Shown: positions 1 through 8,687 of the stretch, piece by piece
Position numbering within the stretch: the stretch's first letter is position 1
How the letters are laid out: each line of letters begins with the position of its first letter
Assembly: GCA_964556255.1 (NCBI GenBank)
Contig: CAZKVQ010000033.1
Coordinates: forward strand, 1 to 33,623
Source of the DNA: JACJWR01 sp964556255
GTDB lineage: Bacteria; Actinomycetota; Actinomycetes; S36-B12; UBA10799
Reading direction: 5' to 3'
DNA: 33,623 bases
Position numbers and translations under genes: made by a program
Notes under the pieces: model-generated
The model's input: only the letters and a program-made list of their open reading frames with translations
Databases searched by the model: none
Told to the model about the DNA's origin: nothing

Positions 1-388
1 CGGTGATGTCGATGTTGACGATGTCACCGTCCTCGATCACGGTGCTGTCCGGGATGCCGTGGCAGATGACCTCGTTCAGGGAGGTGCACATCGACTTGGG
101 GAATGCCCGGTAGCCGAGGGTGGAGGGATAGGCATGGTGGTCCAGCAGGAACTCATGGCCGATCCGGTCGAGTTCGTCGGTGGTGACTCCCGGCTCTACG
201 TTTCGTCCGGCCTCAGCCAGGGCATCAGCCGCTATTCGGCCGGCGACGCGCATCTTCTCGATGACCTCGGCCGACTTCACGTCTGATTCGCCCGACCGGG
301 TGGGCAGCGGTTTGTCGACATACTCCGGCCGCGGAATCGATGCCGGGACGGCGCGTCGTGGGGAGATCGTCCCCGGTTGCAGCGGCAT
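1..388 (-). CDS. map: Methionine aminopeptidase type I, 3' end missing
   Basis: This is the N-terminal part of a type I methionine aminopeptidase, which removes the initiator Met from nascent proteins. The window edge cuts off the C-terminal half. About 129 residues are visible: an actinobacterial N-terminal extension, then the pita-bread fold start, with the substrate-binding His in NEVICHGIPD and the first metal-ligand Asp in VNIDIT at the cut edge. The ATG at 386-388 was chosen because it opens the extension typical of actinobacterial MetAP. It has no Shine-Dalgarno sequence, but a TAGACT box ends six bases before it, which suggests a leaderless mRNA. The remaining metal ligands lie outside the window. 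The family assignment is secure. Confidence 0.95.
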   Translation of the reverse strand, partial: MPLQPGTISPRRAVPASIPRPEYVDKPLPTRSGESDVKSAEVIEKMRVAGRIAADALAEAGRNVEPGVTTDELDRIGHEFLLDHHAYPSTLGYRAFPKSMCTSLNEVICHGIPDSTVIEDGDIVNIDIT

Positions 389-394
389 GACGGG

Positions 395-400
395 AGTCTA
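395..400 (-). promoter_or_regulatory. Putative -10 box of a leaderless map promoter
   Basis: On the minus strand TAGACT ends six bases before the map ATG, and no purine-rich ribosome-binding site lies between. A TAnnnT hexamer about seven bases from the start codon is the usual layout of leaderless actinobacterial transcripts. No clear -35 element is visible. Confidence 0.45.
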
Positions 401-462
401 GGAGGTGCCGCTCGCTAGGGTGGTGGGGAGTGTCAGGCCCGAGCCCCACAAGGAGAGCCAGC

Positions 463-705
463 ATGAAGAGCAAGGAAGAGCGGGAAGAAGACCTACTGCA
501 CCCCGACTCCTGGTACTACAACCTGCTCACGAAGGAGGTCACCCAGGACCCGGGGCAGGACAGGCTCGGCCCCTACAAGACCAGGGAAGAAGCTGAGCAC
601 GCGCTGCAGTTGGCCAAGGAGCGCAACGATCAGTGGCACGAGCAGGACGACGAATGGAACGGCACACTGCCATCGGGCCAGTCAGTCGACGAGGCCGACA
701 AGTAG
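463..705 (+). CDS. Small conserved actinobacterial protein, SPOR-like
   Basis: An 80-residue, highly charged soluble protein of unknown function. It has WYYNLLTKEV near residue 17, then DRLGPYKTREEAEHAL and a C-terminal ERNDQW...DDEWN segment. This layout is familiar from small actinobacterial proteins often annotated as SPOR-domain-like: an aromatic strand, a 'GPY.T.EEA..AL' turn-helix, and an acidic tail. There is no signal peptide or membrane segment. The ATG at 463 follows AGGAG with seven bases between, which decides it over in-frame or shifted upstream starts. The gene is divergent from map. A role in protein interaction is only inferred. Confidence 0.8.
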   Translation: MKSKEEREEDLLHPDSWYYNLLTKEVTQDPGQDRLGPYKTREEAEHALQLAKERNDQWHEQDDEWNGTLPSGQSVDEADK

Positions 706-748
706 GCATGCCCCGAGGCGTTCTGGGAGTGACTGGCAGGATGCCGTC

Positions 749-1459
749 ATGACCTCCGAATCACATTCGAGTTCCACCCCTGCACCGCGGGCGGATCCCT
801 ACGCCCTGCCGGACGTGTCAGGACTGGTTGTTGGGGTCCTCGGTGGGACCGGTGAACAGGGCCGAGGTCTGGCGTCGCGCTGGGCGGCCGCCGGACAACG
901 GGTGATCATCGGCTCCCGCGACCCGGTCCGGGCCACCCAAGCGGCTGAGGAGATCGGCAACGGCTGCCAGGGAATGTCCAACCATGATTGCGCGGAGGCC
1001 AGCGACGTCGTCCTGGTCGCCGTTCCGTGGCAGGGACACGCCGCCCTGCTCTCCGACCTGGTCGACGTCTTGGCGGGAAAGACAGTCATCGACTGCGTGA
1101 ATCCGCTTGGCTTCGACAAGCAGGGTGCCTTCCCCGTTCCGGTACCGGAGGGTTCGGCCGCCCAACAGGCGGCCGCCCTACTGCCTGACTCCCACGTCGT
1201 CGCGGCCTTCCACCATGTGTCGGCTGTGCTGCTGCTCGACGAGAACGTGGCAGAGGTCGACGCGGACGTGCTGGTGCTGGGCGACGTGCGTGACGCGACC
1301 GATCGCGTGCAGGCTCTGGCGGCGCTCGTGCCCGGGATGCGTGGCATTTATGCGGGAAGGCTGCGCAATGCCGGCCAGGTGGAGGCGCTGACCGCGAACC
1401 TGATCTCGACTAATCGTCGCTACAAGGCGCACGCGGGGCTGCGCATCACCGACGTCTGA
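749..1459 (+). CDS. npdG: NADPH-dependent F420 reductase (F420H2:NADP oxidoreductase)
   Basis: A 236-residue cytoplasmic oxidoreductase that moves hydride between NADP(H) and the deazaflavin F420. After a disordered extension of about 25 residues, VVGVLGGTGEQGRGLA gives the Rossmann dinucleotide loop. IGSRDP ends the second strand with the Ser-Arg pair that binds the NADP 2'-phosphate. The core AVPWQGH, VIDCVNPLGF, AAFHHVSA and RLRNAGQVEALTANLI matches the family, with the FHHVSA segment on the F420 side. The gene shows that this organism makes or uses F420. It converges with panB, leaving only 15 bp between the stops. The ATG at 749 has a weak ribosome-binding site, so the exact N-terminus is less sure than the family. 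Confidence 0.93.
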   Translation: MTSESHSSSTPAPRADPYALPDVSGLVVGVLGGTGEQGRGLASRWAAAGQRVIIGSRDPVRATQAAEEIGNGCQGMSNHDCAEASDVVLVAVPWQGHAALLSDLVDVLAGKTVIDCVNPLGFDKQGAFPVPVPEGSAAQQAAALLPDSHVVAAFHHVSAVLLLDENVAEVDADVLVLGDVRDATDRVQALAALVPGMRGIYAGRLRNAGQVEALTANLISTNRRYKAHAGLRITDV

Positions 1460-1474
1460 GTCGCCAAGCAGGGT

Positions 1475-2320
1475 TCAGCTGTACTGGTGTTCGGCGTCAG
1501 GGTAGGTACCGGCCACGACCTCGCCCGCCCACGCCGTAACGGCCTCGGTCAGATAGCCGCGTAGATCCGCGTACTGCTTGACGAACTTGGCCGGTGTGCC
1601 AGGGGTGAGGCCGGCCAGGTCCTGCCACACCAGCACTTGCGCGTCTGTGCTGGCGCCGGCGCCGATCCCGATGGTGGGAATGGCGAGCGATCGCGTCACC
1701 GCGTCCGCCAACTCGTGCGGCACGACCTCGAGCACAACCGCGAAGGCACCTGCGGCCTGCAGGTTCTTGGCGTCGCGCATCAGGATCTGCCCTGCTTCAC
1801 CACGACCCTGCACGCGGTAGCCGCCGAAGGCGTGCACCGACTGAGGGGTCAGGCCCAGGTGGCCCATGACAGGGATACCGGCGGCCACCAACGCCTCCAC
1901 CTGCGGCAGGACGCGTTCGCCACCCTCGAGTTTGACCGCGTGGGCCCCTGCTTCCTTCATGAATCGGGTGGCTGTCGCCAGCGCCTGTGACGGGCCGTCC
2001 TGGTAGGAACCGAACGGTAGATCAGCGACGACCATCGCGCGGGAGGATCCGCGCACCACGGCTCGGGTCAGCGGGATGAGGTCATCGACCGTGATCGGGA
2101 CGGTGGAGTCGTACCCGTACACGACCATCGCTGCTGAATCACCGACGAGTAACACGGGTATGCCGGCGTCATCGAAGACCCCGGCCGTGAGGGCGTCGTA
2201 GGCGGTGAGCATCGGCCACGTGCGGCCGGCGGACTTTGCGGCGGCCAGGTCGTTCACGGTGACGCGACGACCGGGCGAGGATGAGGCGCCGTAGAGGGGC
2301 GCGGACTCAAGAGCGGACAT
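1475..2320 (-). CDS. panB: 3-methyl-2-oxobutanoate hydroxymethyltransferase
   Basis: Ketopantoate hydroxymethyltransferase, the first committed enzyme of pantothenate and coenzyme A synthesis. It adds a hydroxymethyl group from methylene-tetrahydrofolate to 2-oxoisovalerate. The 281-residue length is normal for actinobacteria. Family blocks are MLTAYDALTAGVFDDAG near the N-terminus, LLVGDSAAMVVYG (metal-binding Asp), VADLPFGSY, VKLEGG, PVMGHLGLTPQ, and IPTIGIGAGASTDAQVLVWQD near residue 220. The ATG at 2320 is preceded by GGAGG with six bases between, which fixes the start. It lies downstream of nadE on the same strand with a 130-bp spacer, so it probably has its own promoter. Confidence 0.97.
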   Translation of the reverse strand: MSALESAPLYGASSSPGRRVTVNDLAAAKSAGRTWPMLTAYDALTAGVFDDAGIPVLLVGDSAAMVVYGYDSTVPITVDDLIPLTRAVVRGSSRAMVVADLPFGSYQDGPSQALATATRFMKEAGAHAVKLEGGERVLPQVEALVAAGIPVMGHLGLTPQSVHAFGGYRVQGRGEAGQILMRDAKNLQAAGAFAVVLEVVPHELADAVTRSLAIPTIGIGAGASTDAQVLVWQDLAGLTPGTPAKFVKQYADLRGYLTEAVTAWAGEVVAGTYPDAEHQYS

Positions 2321-2450
2321 GGTGATCCTCCAATCTCGAGGCTCCCCTGAGGAGTCCCCGGACGAGAAAATGATGACACCTGAACCCGGATTGCGCTAGA
2401 GACGCGCGTCACATTTCCTCACGGGCACTGGATCGCCCGGAACCCGGACC

Positions 2451-4199
2451 TCAACCGACCGGTGGGGCGGGACGTTCGCGCCAACGACTTGTGATGGGCA
2501 GCCGTCGGTCACGACCGAACGCCTTGAACGTGATCTTGGTCCCCGGGGGGTACTGGCGACGCTTGTACTCGGCGAGGTCGATCAACCGCACGATCCGCTC
2601 CACGGTTGCGTGGTCGAAGCCGGATTCCAGCAGTTCCTCGGCCCCGTAGTCATGCTCGACGTAGGCGTCCAGAATCCGATCCAACAGCTCATAGTCGGGC
2701 AGCGAGTCCGAGTCCAACTGGTCGGGGCGTAGCTCGGCCGAGGGGGGCTTGGTGATGGAGTTCTCGGGGATCGGTGGTACCTCACCCCTCCGCACGGCCT
2801 CGTCATTGCGCCACCTCGCCAGTCGCCACACCAGCGATTTGGGAACGTCCTTTATCGGTGCAAACCCGCCCACCGCGTCGCCGTAGATCGTGGAGTATCC
2901 GACCGCTATTTCGCTCTTGTTGCCGGTCGCGAGCACGAGAGGGCCCTCCTGATTGGAGATGGCCATCAAGGTAGTGCCGCGGATACGGGCCTGCAGGTTC
3001 TCCTCGGCCAATCCGGTCAGCCGCAGCTCGTGCTGGTAGGCGTCGAACATGGGCGCGATAGGCACGGTTCGGAAGGCATAGCCATTGCGGTCTGCCTGGT
3101 CGGCGGCATCATCGCGGGAATGCTGGGAGGAGTATCGGCTCGGCATCGACACCGCGTTCACCTGTTCCGGCCCCAGCGCGTCGGCGGCGATCGCGGCGAC
3201 CAGCGCAGAATCGATACCCCCGGAGAGACCCAGGGCAATCGAACGGAAGCCGTTCTTCCGCACGTAGTCGCGCAACCCTGTGACCAGGGCCAGGTACACC
3301 TCGGGTTCATCCGCCAGTTCAGGAGCCACGACGGGGTCCGCCAGCGCGGGCAGGGTCTGTCGGCCGGGGGGCCTGGTGGCGATGACGGCGGCAACGTCGG
3401 CAGCCGGCGTTCCGGGGGGCAGATCGAGGTCGAGGACGACGACCTCCTCGACGAATTCGAACGCCCGCGCGATCACGGCGCCGTCGTCGGACACAACCAT
3501 CGAGTCGCCATCGAACACCAACTCGTCCTGGCCGCCGACCATGTTGACGTAGGCCAACGTGCAACCGGCGTCGCGCGCCCTGCGGGCGCACAGTGCGCGG
3601 CGGGTGTCGTCCTTCGTGCGTTCATAGGGCGAACCGTTGATGACCAGCAACAGCCCGGCGCCCAAGTCGCGGACGCTCGCGACAGGACCACCCTCCTGCC
3701 AGATGTCCTCGCAGATGGCGAGGGCGATATCGATCCCATTGACCCGGATGATCGTCGATCCCTCGCCGGGGACGAAGTATCGGTACTCGTCGAAGACGCC
3801 ATAGTTGGGGAGGTGGTGTTTGGCGTAGGTGGCCACGATGGCGCCGCCGTGCAGGACGGCCGCCGCGTTCTGGGCGCCGCCGCTGGGTCGGCCGGGTACC
3901 GGGGCGCCATTCTCCTCCGCGGCGTCGAGATAACCGACCACGACCGCCAACCCGCCCAGTCCCGCATCTTCGAGGGCAGCCGCCAGCGCGGCGAGGGCGG
4001 CCTTCGAGGCGCGCTGGAAGGAGGCCCGCAGGGCCAGGTCCTCGATGGGATACCCGGTCAGCATCATCTCGGGGAAGGCGACGATGTCGGCTCCCGCCAG
4101 GTTGGCCCGTTCGGTGGCCTCCAGCACGATGCGGGCATTGCCCTCAAGGTCTCCCACACACGGATTCACTTGGGCGAGGGCGAGTCGAAGTTGCGCCAT
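2451..4199 (-). CDS. nadE: Glutamine-dependent NAD+ synthetase
   Basis: The last step of NAD+ synthesis: amidation of nicotinic acid adenine dinucleotide with ammonia taken from glutamine. The 582-residue protein has an N-terminal nitrilase-type glutaminase domain with the triad Glu44 (FPEM), Lys127 (YAKHHLPNYG) and Cys163 (ICEDIW). The synthetase domain has the ATP-pyrophosphatase loop SGGIDS at 326-331 and ATGNKSEIAVGY further on. The open frame extends upstream, but homology starts at MAQLRLALAQVNP, so the ATG at 4199 was chosen. It is divergent from glnA2 across 61 bp, so the two promoters must share this space. The glutaminase domain makes it independent of free ammonia. Confidence 0.96.
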   Translation of the reverse strand: MAQLRLALAQVNPCVGDLEGNARIVLEATERANLAGADIVAFPEMMLTGYPIEDLALRASFQRASKAALAALAAALEDAGLGGLAVVVGYLDAAEENGAPVPGRPSGGAQNAAAVLHGGAIVATYAKHHLPNYGVFDEYRYFVPGEGSTIIRVNGIDIALAICEDIWQEGGPVASVRDLGAGLLLVINGSPYERTKDDTRRALCARRARDAGCTLAYVNMVGGQDELVFDGDSMVVSDDGAVIARAFEFVEEVVVLDLDLPPGTPAADVAAVIATRPPGRQTLPALADPVVAPELADEPEVYLALVTGLRDYVRKNGFRSIALGLSGGIDSALVAAIAADALGPEQVNAVSMPSRYSSQHSRDDAADQADRNGYAFRTVPIAPMFDAYQHELRLTGLAEENLQARIRGTTLMAISNQEGPLVLATGNKSEIAVGYSTIYGDAVGGFAPIKDVPKSLVWRLARWRNDEAVRRGEVPPIPENSITKPPSAELRPDQLDSDSLPDYELLDRILDAYVEHDYGAEELLESGFDHATVERIVRLIDLAEYKRRQYPPGTKITFKAFGRDRRLPITSRWRERPAPPVG

Positions 4200-4222
4200 G
4201 CCAGCAGTGTCCCACCACGCCC

Positions 4223-4238
4223 GTGATGTCGTCGAAAC
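4223..4238 (+). promoter_or_regulatory. Possible GlnR half-box pair upstream of glnA2
   Basis: GTGAT at 4223-4227 and GAAAC at 4234-4238 are separated by exactly six bases. This matches the GlnR layout of GTnAC and GAAAC half-sites at an 11-bp period, with one mismatch in the first. It lies 22 bases before the glnA2 ATG in the nadE/glnA2 divergent region. The next expected half-site is not in register, so the call is tentative. Confidence 0.3.
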
Positions 4239-4260
4239 ACGGCGGTGGCAGGCTAGGCGC

Positions 4261-5598
4261 ATGGACAAGCAGACCGAGTTCGTTCTCCGTTCCATCGAGG
4301 AGCGCGATATCCGCTTCTTCCGGTTGTGGTTCACCGATGTCCTCGGGCAATTGAAGTCGGTTGCGGTGGCGCCGGCCGAACTCGAGGGCGCGTTCGATGA
4401 GGGCATCGGCTTCGATGGCTCGGCCATCCAGGGGTTCACCCGGGTGACCGAGGCCGACATGCTCGCCTGCCCCGATCCGTCGACTTTCCAGGTCTTGCCG
4501 TGGCGTGGGGATCGCAACGCCGTGGCTCGGATGTTCTGTGACATCGCCCTGCCAGACGGCGCCCCCTCCCACGCAGACCCCCGCTACGTGCTTAAACGCG
4601 CACTAGAGAAGGCAGCGTCGGCCGGGTTCACCTTCTACACGCACCCGGAGATCGAGTTCTACCTGCTCACGGAGCGACCTGAGAAGGGTGGCAAGCCGGT
4701 GCCCGTGGACGACGCCGGCTACTTCGACCACGCCCCGCTCGGCCCCGCCCAGGACTTCCGTCGGGCGGCGATCACGATGCTTGAGGACATGGGAATCTCC
4801 GTGGAGTTCAGTCACCACGAAGGGGGCCCGGGGCAACAGGAGATCGACCTTCGCTACGCCGATGCGCTGTCGACCGCCGACAACATCATGACGTTCCGAA
4901 CCGTGATCAAAGAGGTGGCCAACGAGCAGGGCGTCTACGCGACCTTCATGCCCAAGCCCTTCCCGAACCATCCGGGGTCGGCGATGCACACCCACCTGAG
5001 CCTCTTCGAAGGAGATTCCAACGCGTTCGCCGACCCGTCCGCGAGGATGGGGCTGTCGACGACGGCTCGCCAGTTCATCGCCGGATTGCTGCGTCACGCA
5101 CCGGAGATGTCTGCCATCACCAATCAGTGGGTCAATTCCTACAAGCGACTCGCCGCCGGGGATGAGGCCCCGACCTACAGTTGCTGGGGCCACGAGAACC
5201 GATCGGCCCTCGTCCGGGTGCCGATGTACAAGCCCCACAAGGCGAACAGCACCAGAGTCGAACTGCGATCGCCGGACTCAGCATGCAACCCCTACCTTGC
5301 TTTCGCGATCATCCTGGCGGCCGGGATGAAGGGCATCTCTGAGGGTTACGAATTGCCCCCGGAGGCAGAGGACGATGTATGGGCGCTCACCGACCGGGAA
5401 CGGCGGGCGATGGGACTGGATCCGTTGCCTGGCAGCCTCAACCAGGCCATCAATGCGATGGAACGCTCCGAACTGGTGGCCGAGACCCTTGGCGAGCATG
5501 TGTTCGAGTTCTTCTTGGCGAACAAGCGGGCCGAGTGGGCGGAGTACCGCAAACAGGTGACGCAGTTCGAGCTCGACCGCTATCTGCGCGTTCTCTGA
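4261..5598 (+). CDS. glnA2: Glutamine synthetase type I, GlnA2-like
   Basis: Makes glutamine from glutamate, ammonia and ATP in the cytoplasm. The 445-residue protein has the beta-grasp domain with GIGFDGSAIQGF, then the catalytic domain with HPEIEFYLL (metal ligands), GQQEIDLRYADAL, AMHTHLSLF and NRSALVRVP. It is shorter than GlnA1 at 30050-31474 and has EGYELPPEAEDDVWALT near the C-terminus, where Trp374 aligns with the Tyr that is adenylylated in GlnA1. The ATG at 4261 opens the family N-terminus. The open frame running further upstream is not conserved. glnE follows after nine bases, the usual glnA2-glnE pair of actinobacteria. It is probably not a GlnE substrate itself. Confidence 0.93.
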   Translation: MDKQTEFVLRSIEERDIRFFRLWFTDVLGQLKSVAVAPAELEGAFDEGIGFDGSAIQGFTRVTEADMLACPDPSTFQVLPWRGDRNAVARMFCDIALPDGAPSHADPRYVLKRALEKAASAGFTFYTHPEIEFYLLTERPEKGGKPVPVDDAGYFDHAPLGPAQDFRRAAITMLEDMGISVEFSHHEGGPGQQEIDLRYADALSTADNIMTFRTVIKEVANEQGVYATFMPKPFPNHPGSAMHTHLSLFEGDSNAFADPSARMGLSTTARQFIAGLLRHAPEMSAITNQWVNSYKRLAAGDEAPTYSCWGHENRSALVRVPMYKPHKANSTRVELRSPDSACNPYLAFAIILAAGMKGISEGYELPPEAEDDVWALTDRERRAMGLDPLPGSLNQAINAMERSELVAETLGEHVFEFFLANKRAEWAEYRKQVTQFELDRYLRVL

Positions 5599-5607
5599 CC
5601 GGAGCAG

Positions 5608-8600
5608 GTGGTTGCCATCTCTCGTGCCCAGGACCCGCTAGCGCCCGCAGTTCTGCGGCGCATCGGATTCTTCGACGCTGACAAGGCCGCCCGACTGCTG
5701 GCGATGCCCGCGATGGCGCCGCTGGCGTCATCGGAACAGGCGCTGGATGATTTCAAGTTCGCAGCCGATCCCGATCTGGCCCTGCTGAGTATCTCCGCGC
5801 TGCTGGACGGCGACGACCCGCAAACGGACCTGGTGCATGCGATGGTCGCCGACGCTGAGGTGCGCGTCCGGCTGGTTCGACTACTGGGTTTGAGTGTCGC
5901 CTTCGGTGAGATCCTGCGCCGGCATCCCGACTGGTGGCGGCTCGCGGCCGAACCGGACCCCGATCGGCGCCCGGCGACCGTTCGGGCAGCCCTGCTGCGG
6001 GCCGTTGCGGCTGACCCGGACGCGCCGGTACCGGTGGCCGCCGAGGGCGGGACACCTGCCTACGTCGCTCTGCGCGCCGAGTACCGCCGTCAGCTGATCC
6101 AGATCGCAGACAAGGACCTCGCCGATGAGCTGGACGTGGGCGTTGCGACCGAGCAGTTGTCGGATCTCGCCGATGCCGTTCTCGAGACGGCCTTGGCCAT
6201 CGCCCGCGCCGAGGTCCCCGGTCATGAGTCCTGTCGGCTTTCGATCGTGGCTATGGGCAAGTGCGGGGCGCGTGAGCTGAACTACCTGTCCGACGTCGAT
6301 GTCATCTTCGTCGCTGAGCCGACCGGTGATGCGGATGAGGCCACGGCGATAGAGGTGGGCTGTGAACTGGCCAAACGGCTGATGAATGTCACCGTCGCCC
6401 ACACCGAGGAGGGCAGCATCTGGGAGGTCGATGCCGGACTGCGGCCCGAGGGTAAGGCAGGTGCCCTCGTACGTACGTTGGCGAGCCACCTGGACTACTA
6501 CGAACGCTGGGCCAAGACCTGGGAGTTCCAGGCACTTCTCAAGGCACGGCCGGCTGCCGGTGATCTTGCCCTGGGGGAGGAGTTCGTTTCGGAGACCCGA
6601 CCCCTCGTGTGGGAAGCGTCGCGCAGACCCGATTTCGTGCCCGACGTCCAGGCCATGCGTCGGCGGGTTGAGGCGAGCATCCCGCGTAGACACGCCGATC
6701 GGGAACTCAAGCTCGGCACTGGAGGTCTGCGGGATATCGAGTTTTCGGTGCAGATGCTGCAGATGGTCCACGGTGCGTCGGACATCACCGTGCGGGCCCG
6801 GGACACTTTGACCGCCCTGGAGCAGTTGGCCACCTGGGGCTACGTGGGCAGAGACGATGCCCGCGCCCTTGCGGTCGCCTACCGGTTCCTGCGCACCCTG
6901 GAGCACCGGCTGCAGCTGCGATCGCTGCGGCGCACTCACACCTTGCCGGCCGATGCGGACAACCTGCGTTGGTTGGGGCGTTCGATGGGGATGCGCACGA
7001 ACCCGGACACCGAGGTGCTCGCGAAGTGGCGCAGCCAGGCGCGCGATGTGCGGAGGTTGCACGAGAAGTTGTTCTATCGCCCTTTGCTCAATGCGGTCGC
7101 GCGGTTGGACCCGGGGCAGGCCCGCCTGACGCCGCAAGCAGCCGAGGATCGCCTGATGATGCTCGGGTACGCAGATCCGGAAGGTGCGTTGCGGCATTTG
7201 GAGTCGCTGTCCTCTGGCGTGAGTCGGCGGGCCGCGATCCAGCGGACGCTGCTCCCGGTGATGCTCGGCTGGTTCGCCGATGCTCCGGACCCGGACGCGG
7301 GACTGCTCGGATTCCGCCAGGTCAGCGATGCACTTGGCGGAACGCCGTGGTACCTGCGGCTGTTGCGTGATGAGTCAGTTGTCGGTCAACGGTTGGCGAA
7401 TCTCCTGTCCAGCTCCCGCTACACCAGCGAATTGCTGCTACGGGCTCCTGACGGTGTCGGCATGCTCGCCGACGGGGATCATCTCCAGCCAGTGCCCAAG
7501 GAGCATCTGGTCGCCGAGATGGGAAGTGTCGCGAGACGGCAGGAGAACCTCACCGACGCCATCGCCGGCATCCGGGCCATCCGACGGCGTGAACTCTTCC
7601 GGATATCCGCCGCGAACGTCCTTCGACTACTCGACATCGAGCACGTCGGCGCCGCCCTGTCCGACGTTGCTGACGCAACGGTCGAAGAAACCCTGGCCGC
7701 CGCGCGGGCCGATTATGAAAGGCGTCATCCGGGGCCCTTCCCGAGCCGGCTGCTTATCGTCGCCATGGGCCGACTGGGTGGGCGCGACCTGTCCTATGCA
7801 TCGGACGTGGATGTGCTCTTCGTCCATGATCCACTTCCGAGGGTTGACGAGTCGGCGGCCACGGTGGCCGCCATCGAGGTGTTCAATCTGGTGCGCAGCG
7901 AACTGGCGGTGCCCTCTCCGGATCCCCCGCTGGGGCTGGACGCCGACTTGCGTCCGGAAGGTCGCCAAGGACCGCTGGTTCGGACACTGGGGAGCTATCG
8001 CGCCTACTACCAGCGCTTCTCCTCGCCGTGGGAGGCTCAGGCATTGCTGCGCGCGCGACCCCTCGCTGGCGAGGCCGACCTCGCCGAGGAATTCATGGCG
8101 GTTGTTGACGAACAGCGGTACCCCAGTGACGGACCATCGGAGGCAGCGCTGCGGGAGATGCGCCGACTCAAGGCGCGGATGGAGTCCGAGCGACTTCCTC
8201 GCGGCGCGGATCCACGGCTCAACACCAAGCTCGGGCCTGGTGGGGTCAGCGACGTGGAGTGGATCGTGCAGGCGTTGCAATGGCGACTGGCCGGAGCGAA
8301 ACCGGAGTTGCGCACCACTTCCACCCTTGCGGCCCTGGAGTCACTGCGGGCAGACGGGTCGGTGGCGGACGCGGATGCCGCGGCGCTATTGGCCGCCTGG
8401 CGGATGGCTTCTTCGGTGCGCAACGCGATCACCCTCGTCGCGGGCAAGCCCGGCGATCAGATCCCCAGCGATGTGAAGGCCCTCGCCGGAATGGCGCATA
8501 TTCTGGGCTACCCGCCGGAGGATCGGGGGGAACTCGTGGAGGACTACCTGCGGCTGACACGGCGTGCGCGCGGCGTCTTCGACCGACTCTTCTACGGCGA

Positions 8601-8622
8601 GGAACCCGACGACCTCGGCTAG
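5608..8622 (+). CDS. glnE: Bifunctional glutamine synthetase adenylyltransferase/deadenylase
   Basis: Adds and removes AMP on a Tyr of type I glutamine synthetase, adjusting its activity to nitrogen supply. The 1004-residue length fits the family. Two nucleotidyltransferase domains are visible. The first has IVAMGKCGARELNYLSDVDV near residues 212-232, and the second IVAMGRLGGRDLSYASDVDV near 714-735. Both keep the DxD metal ligands, so both deadenylase and adenylylase activities should be intact. Each is followed by a helical region with LGTGGLRDIEF or LGPGGVSDVEW. The GTG at 5608 follows GGAG by five bases, nine bases after the glnA2 stop, so the two genes are one operon. The stop codon lies inside the stem of the following inverted repeat. 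Confidence 0.97.
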   Translation: MVAISRAQDPLAPAVLRRIGFFDADKAARLLAMPAMAPLASSEQALDDFKFAADPDLALLSISALLDGDDPQTDLVHAMVADAEVRVRLVRLLGLSVAFGEILRRHPDWWRLAAEPDPDRRPATVRAALLRAVAADPDAPVPVAAEGGTPAYVALRAEYRRQLIQIADKDLADELDVGVATEQLSDLADAVLETALAIARAEVPGHESCRLSIVAMGKCGARELNYLSDVDVIFVAEPTGDADEATAIEVGCELAKRLMNVTVAHTEEGSIWEVDAGLRPEGKAGALVRTLASHLDYYERWAKTWEFQALLKARPAAGDLALGEEFVSETRPLVWEASRRPDFVPDVQAMRRRVEASIPRRHADRELKLGTGGLRDIEFSVQMLQMVHGASDITVRARDTLTALEQLATWGYVGRDDARALAVAYRFLRTLEHRLQLRSLRRTHTLPADADNLRWLGRSMGMRTNPDTEVLAKWRSQARDVRRLHEKLFYRPLLNAVARLDPGQARLTPQAAEDRLMMLGYADPEGALRHLESLSSGVSRRAAIQRTLLPVMLGWFADAPDPDAGLLGFRQVSDALGGTPWYLRLLRDESVVGQRLANLLSSSRYTSELLLRAPDGVGMLADGDHLQPVPKEHLVAEMGSVARRQENLTDAIAGIRAIRRRELFRISAANVLRLLDIEHVGAALSDVADATVEETLAAARADYERRHPGPFPSRLLIVAMGRLGGRDLSYASDVDVLFVHDPLPRVDESAATVAAIEVFNLVRSELAVPSPDPPLGLDADLRPEGRQGPLVRTLGSYRAYYQRFSSPWEAQALLRARPLAGEADLAEEFMAVVDEQRYPSDGPSEAALREMRRLKARMESERLPRGADPRLNTKLGPGGVSDVEWIVQALQWRLAGAKPELRTTSTLAALESLRADGSVADADAAALLAAWRMASSVRNAITLVAGKPGDQIPSDVKALAGMAHILGYPPEDRGELVEDYLRLTRRARGVFDRLFYGEEPDDLG

Positions 8623-8670
8623 GAATAGGGGTGTCCGGGTCCCGTCGGGACCCGGACACCCCTATTCCTA
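8620..8670. terminator. Perfect 24-bp inverted repeat, probable bidirectional terminator
   Basis: Bases 8620-8643 and 8647-8670 are exact reverse complements with a three-base loop (GTC). The left arm begins with the glnE stop codon TAG and the right arm ends 17 bases before the stop codon of the convergent gene. The location between two convergent 3' ends fits a bidirectional intrinsic terminator, although neither side has a strong T-tract, as is common in actinobacteria. Confidence 0.8.
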
Positions 8671-8687
8671 GTGCTTGCTCGGCTGCC

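Noticed and set aside
3030..4226. 398-codon open frame on the plus strand opposite nadE
   Set aside because: It is antisense to a clear nadE gene, and its Gly/Arg/His-rich translation has no family features. Long shadow frames are expected at this GC content.
5881..7197. 438-codon open frame on the minus strand opposite glnE
   Set aside because: It is fully contained in glnE, has no ribosome-binding site, and its translation is compositionally a codon-bias shadow.
7280..8476. 398-codon frame on the plus strand overlapping glnE in another phase
   Set aside because: Arg/Ser/Pro/Trp-rich translation typical of an off-frame reading of high-GC coding DNA.
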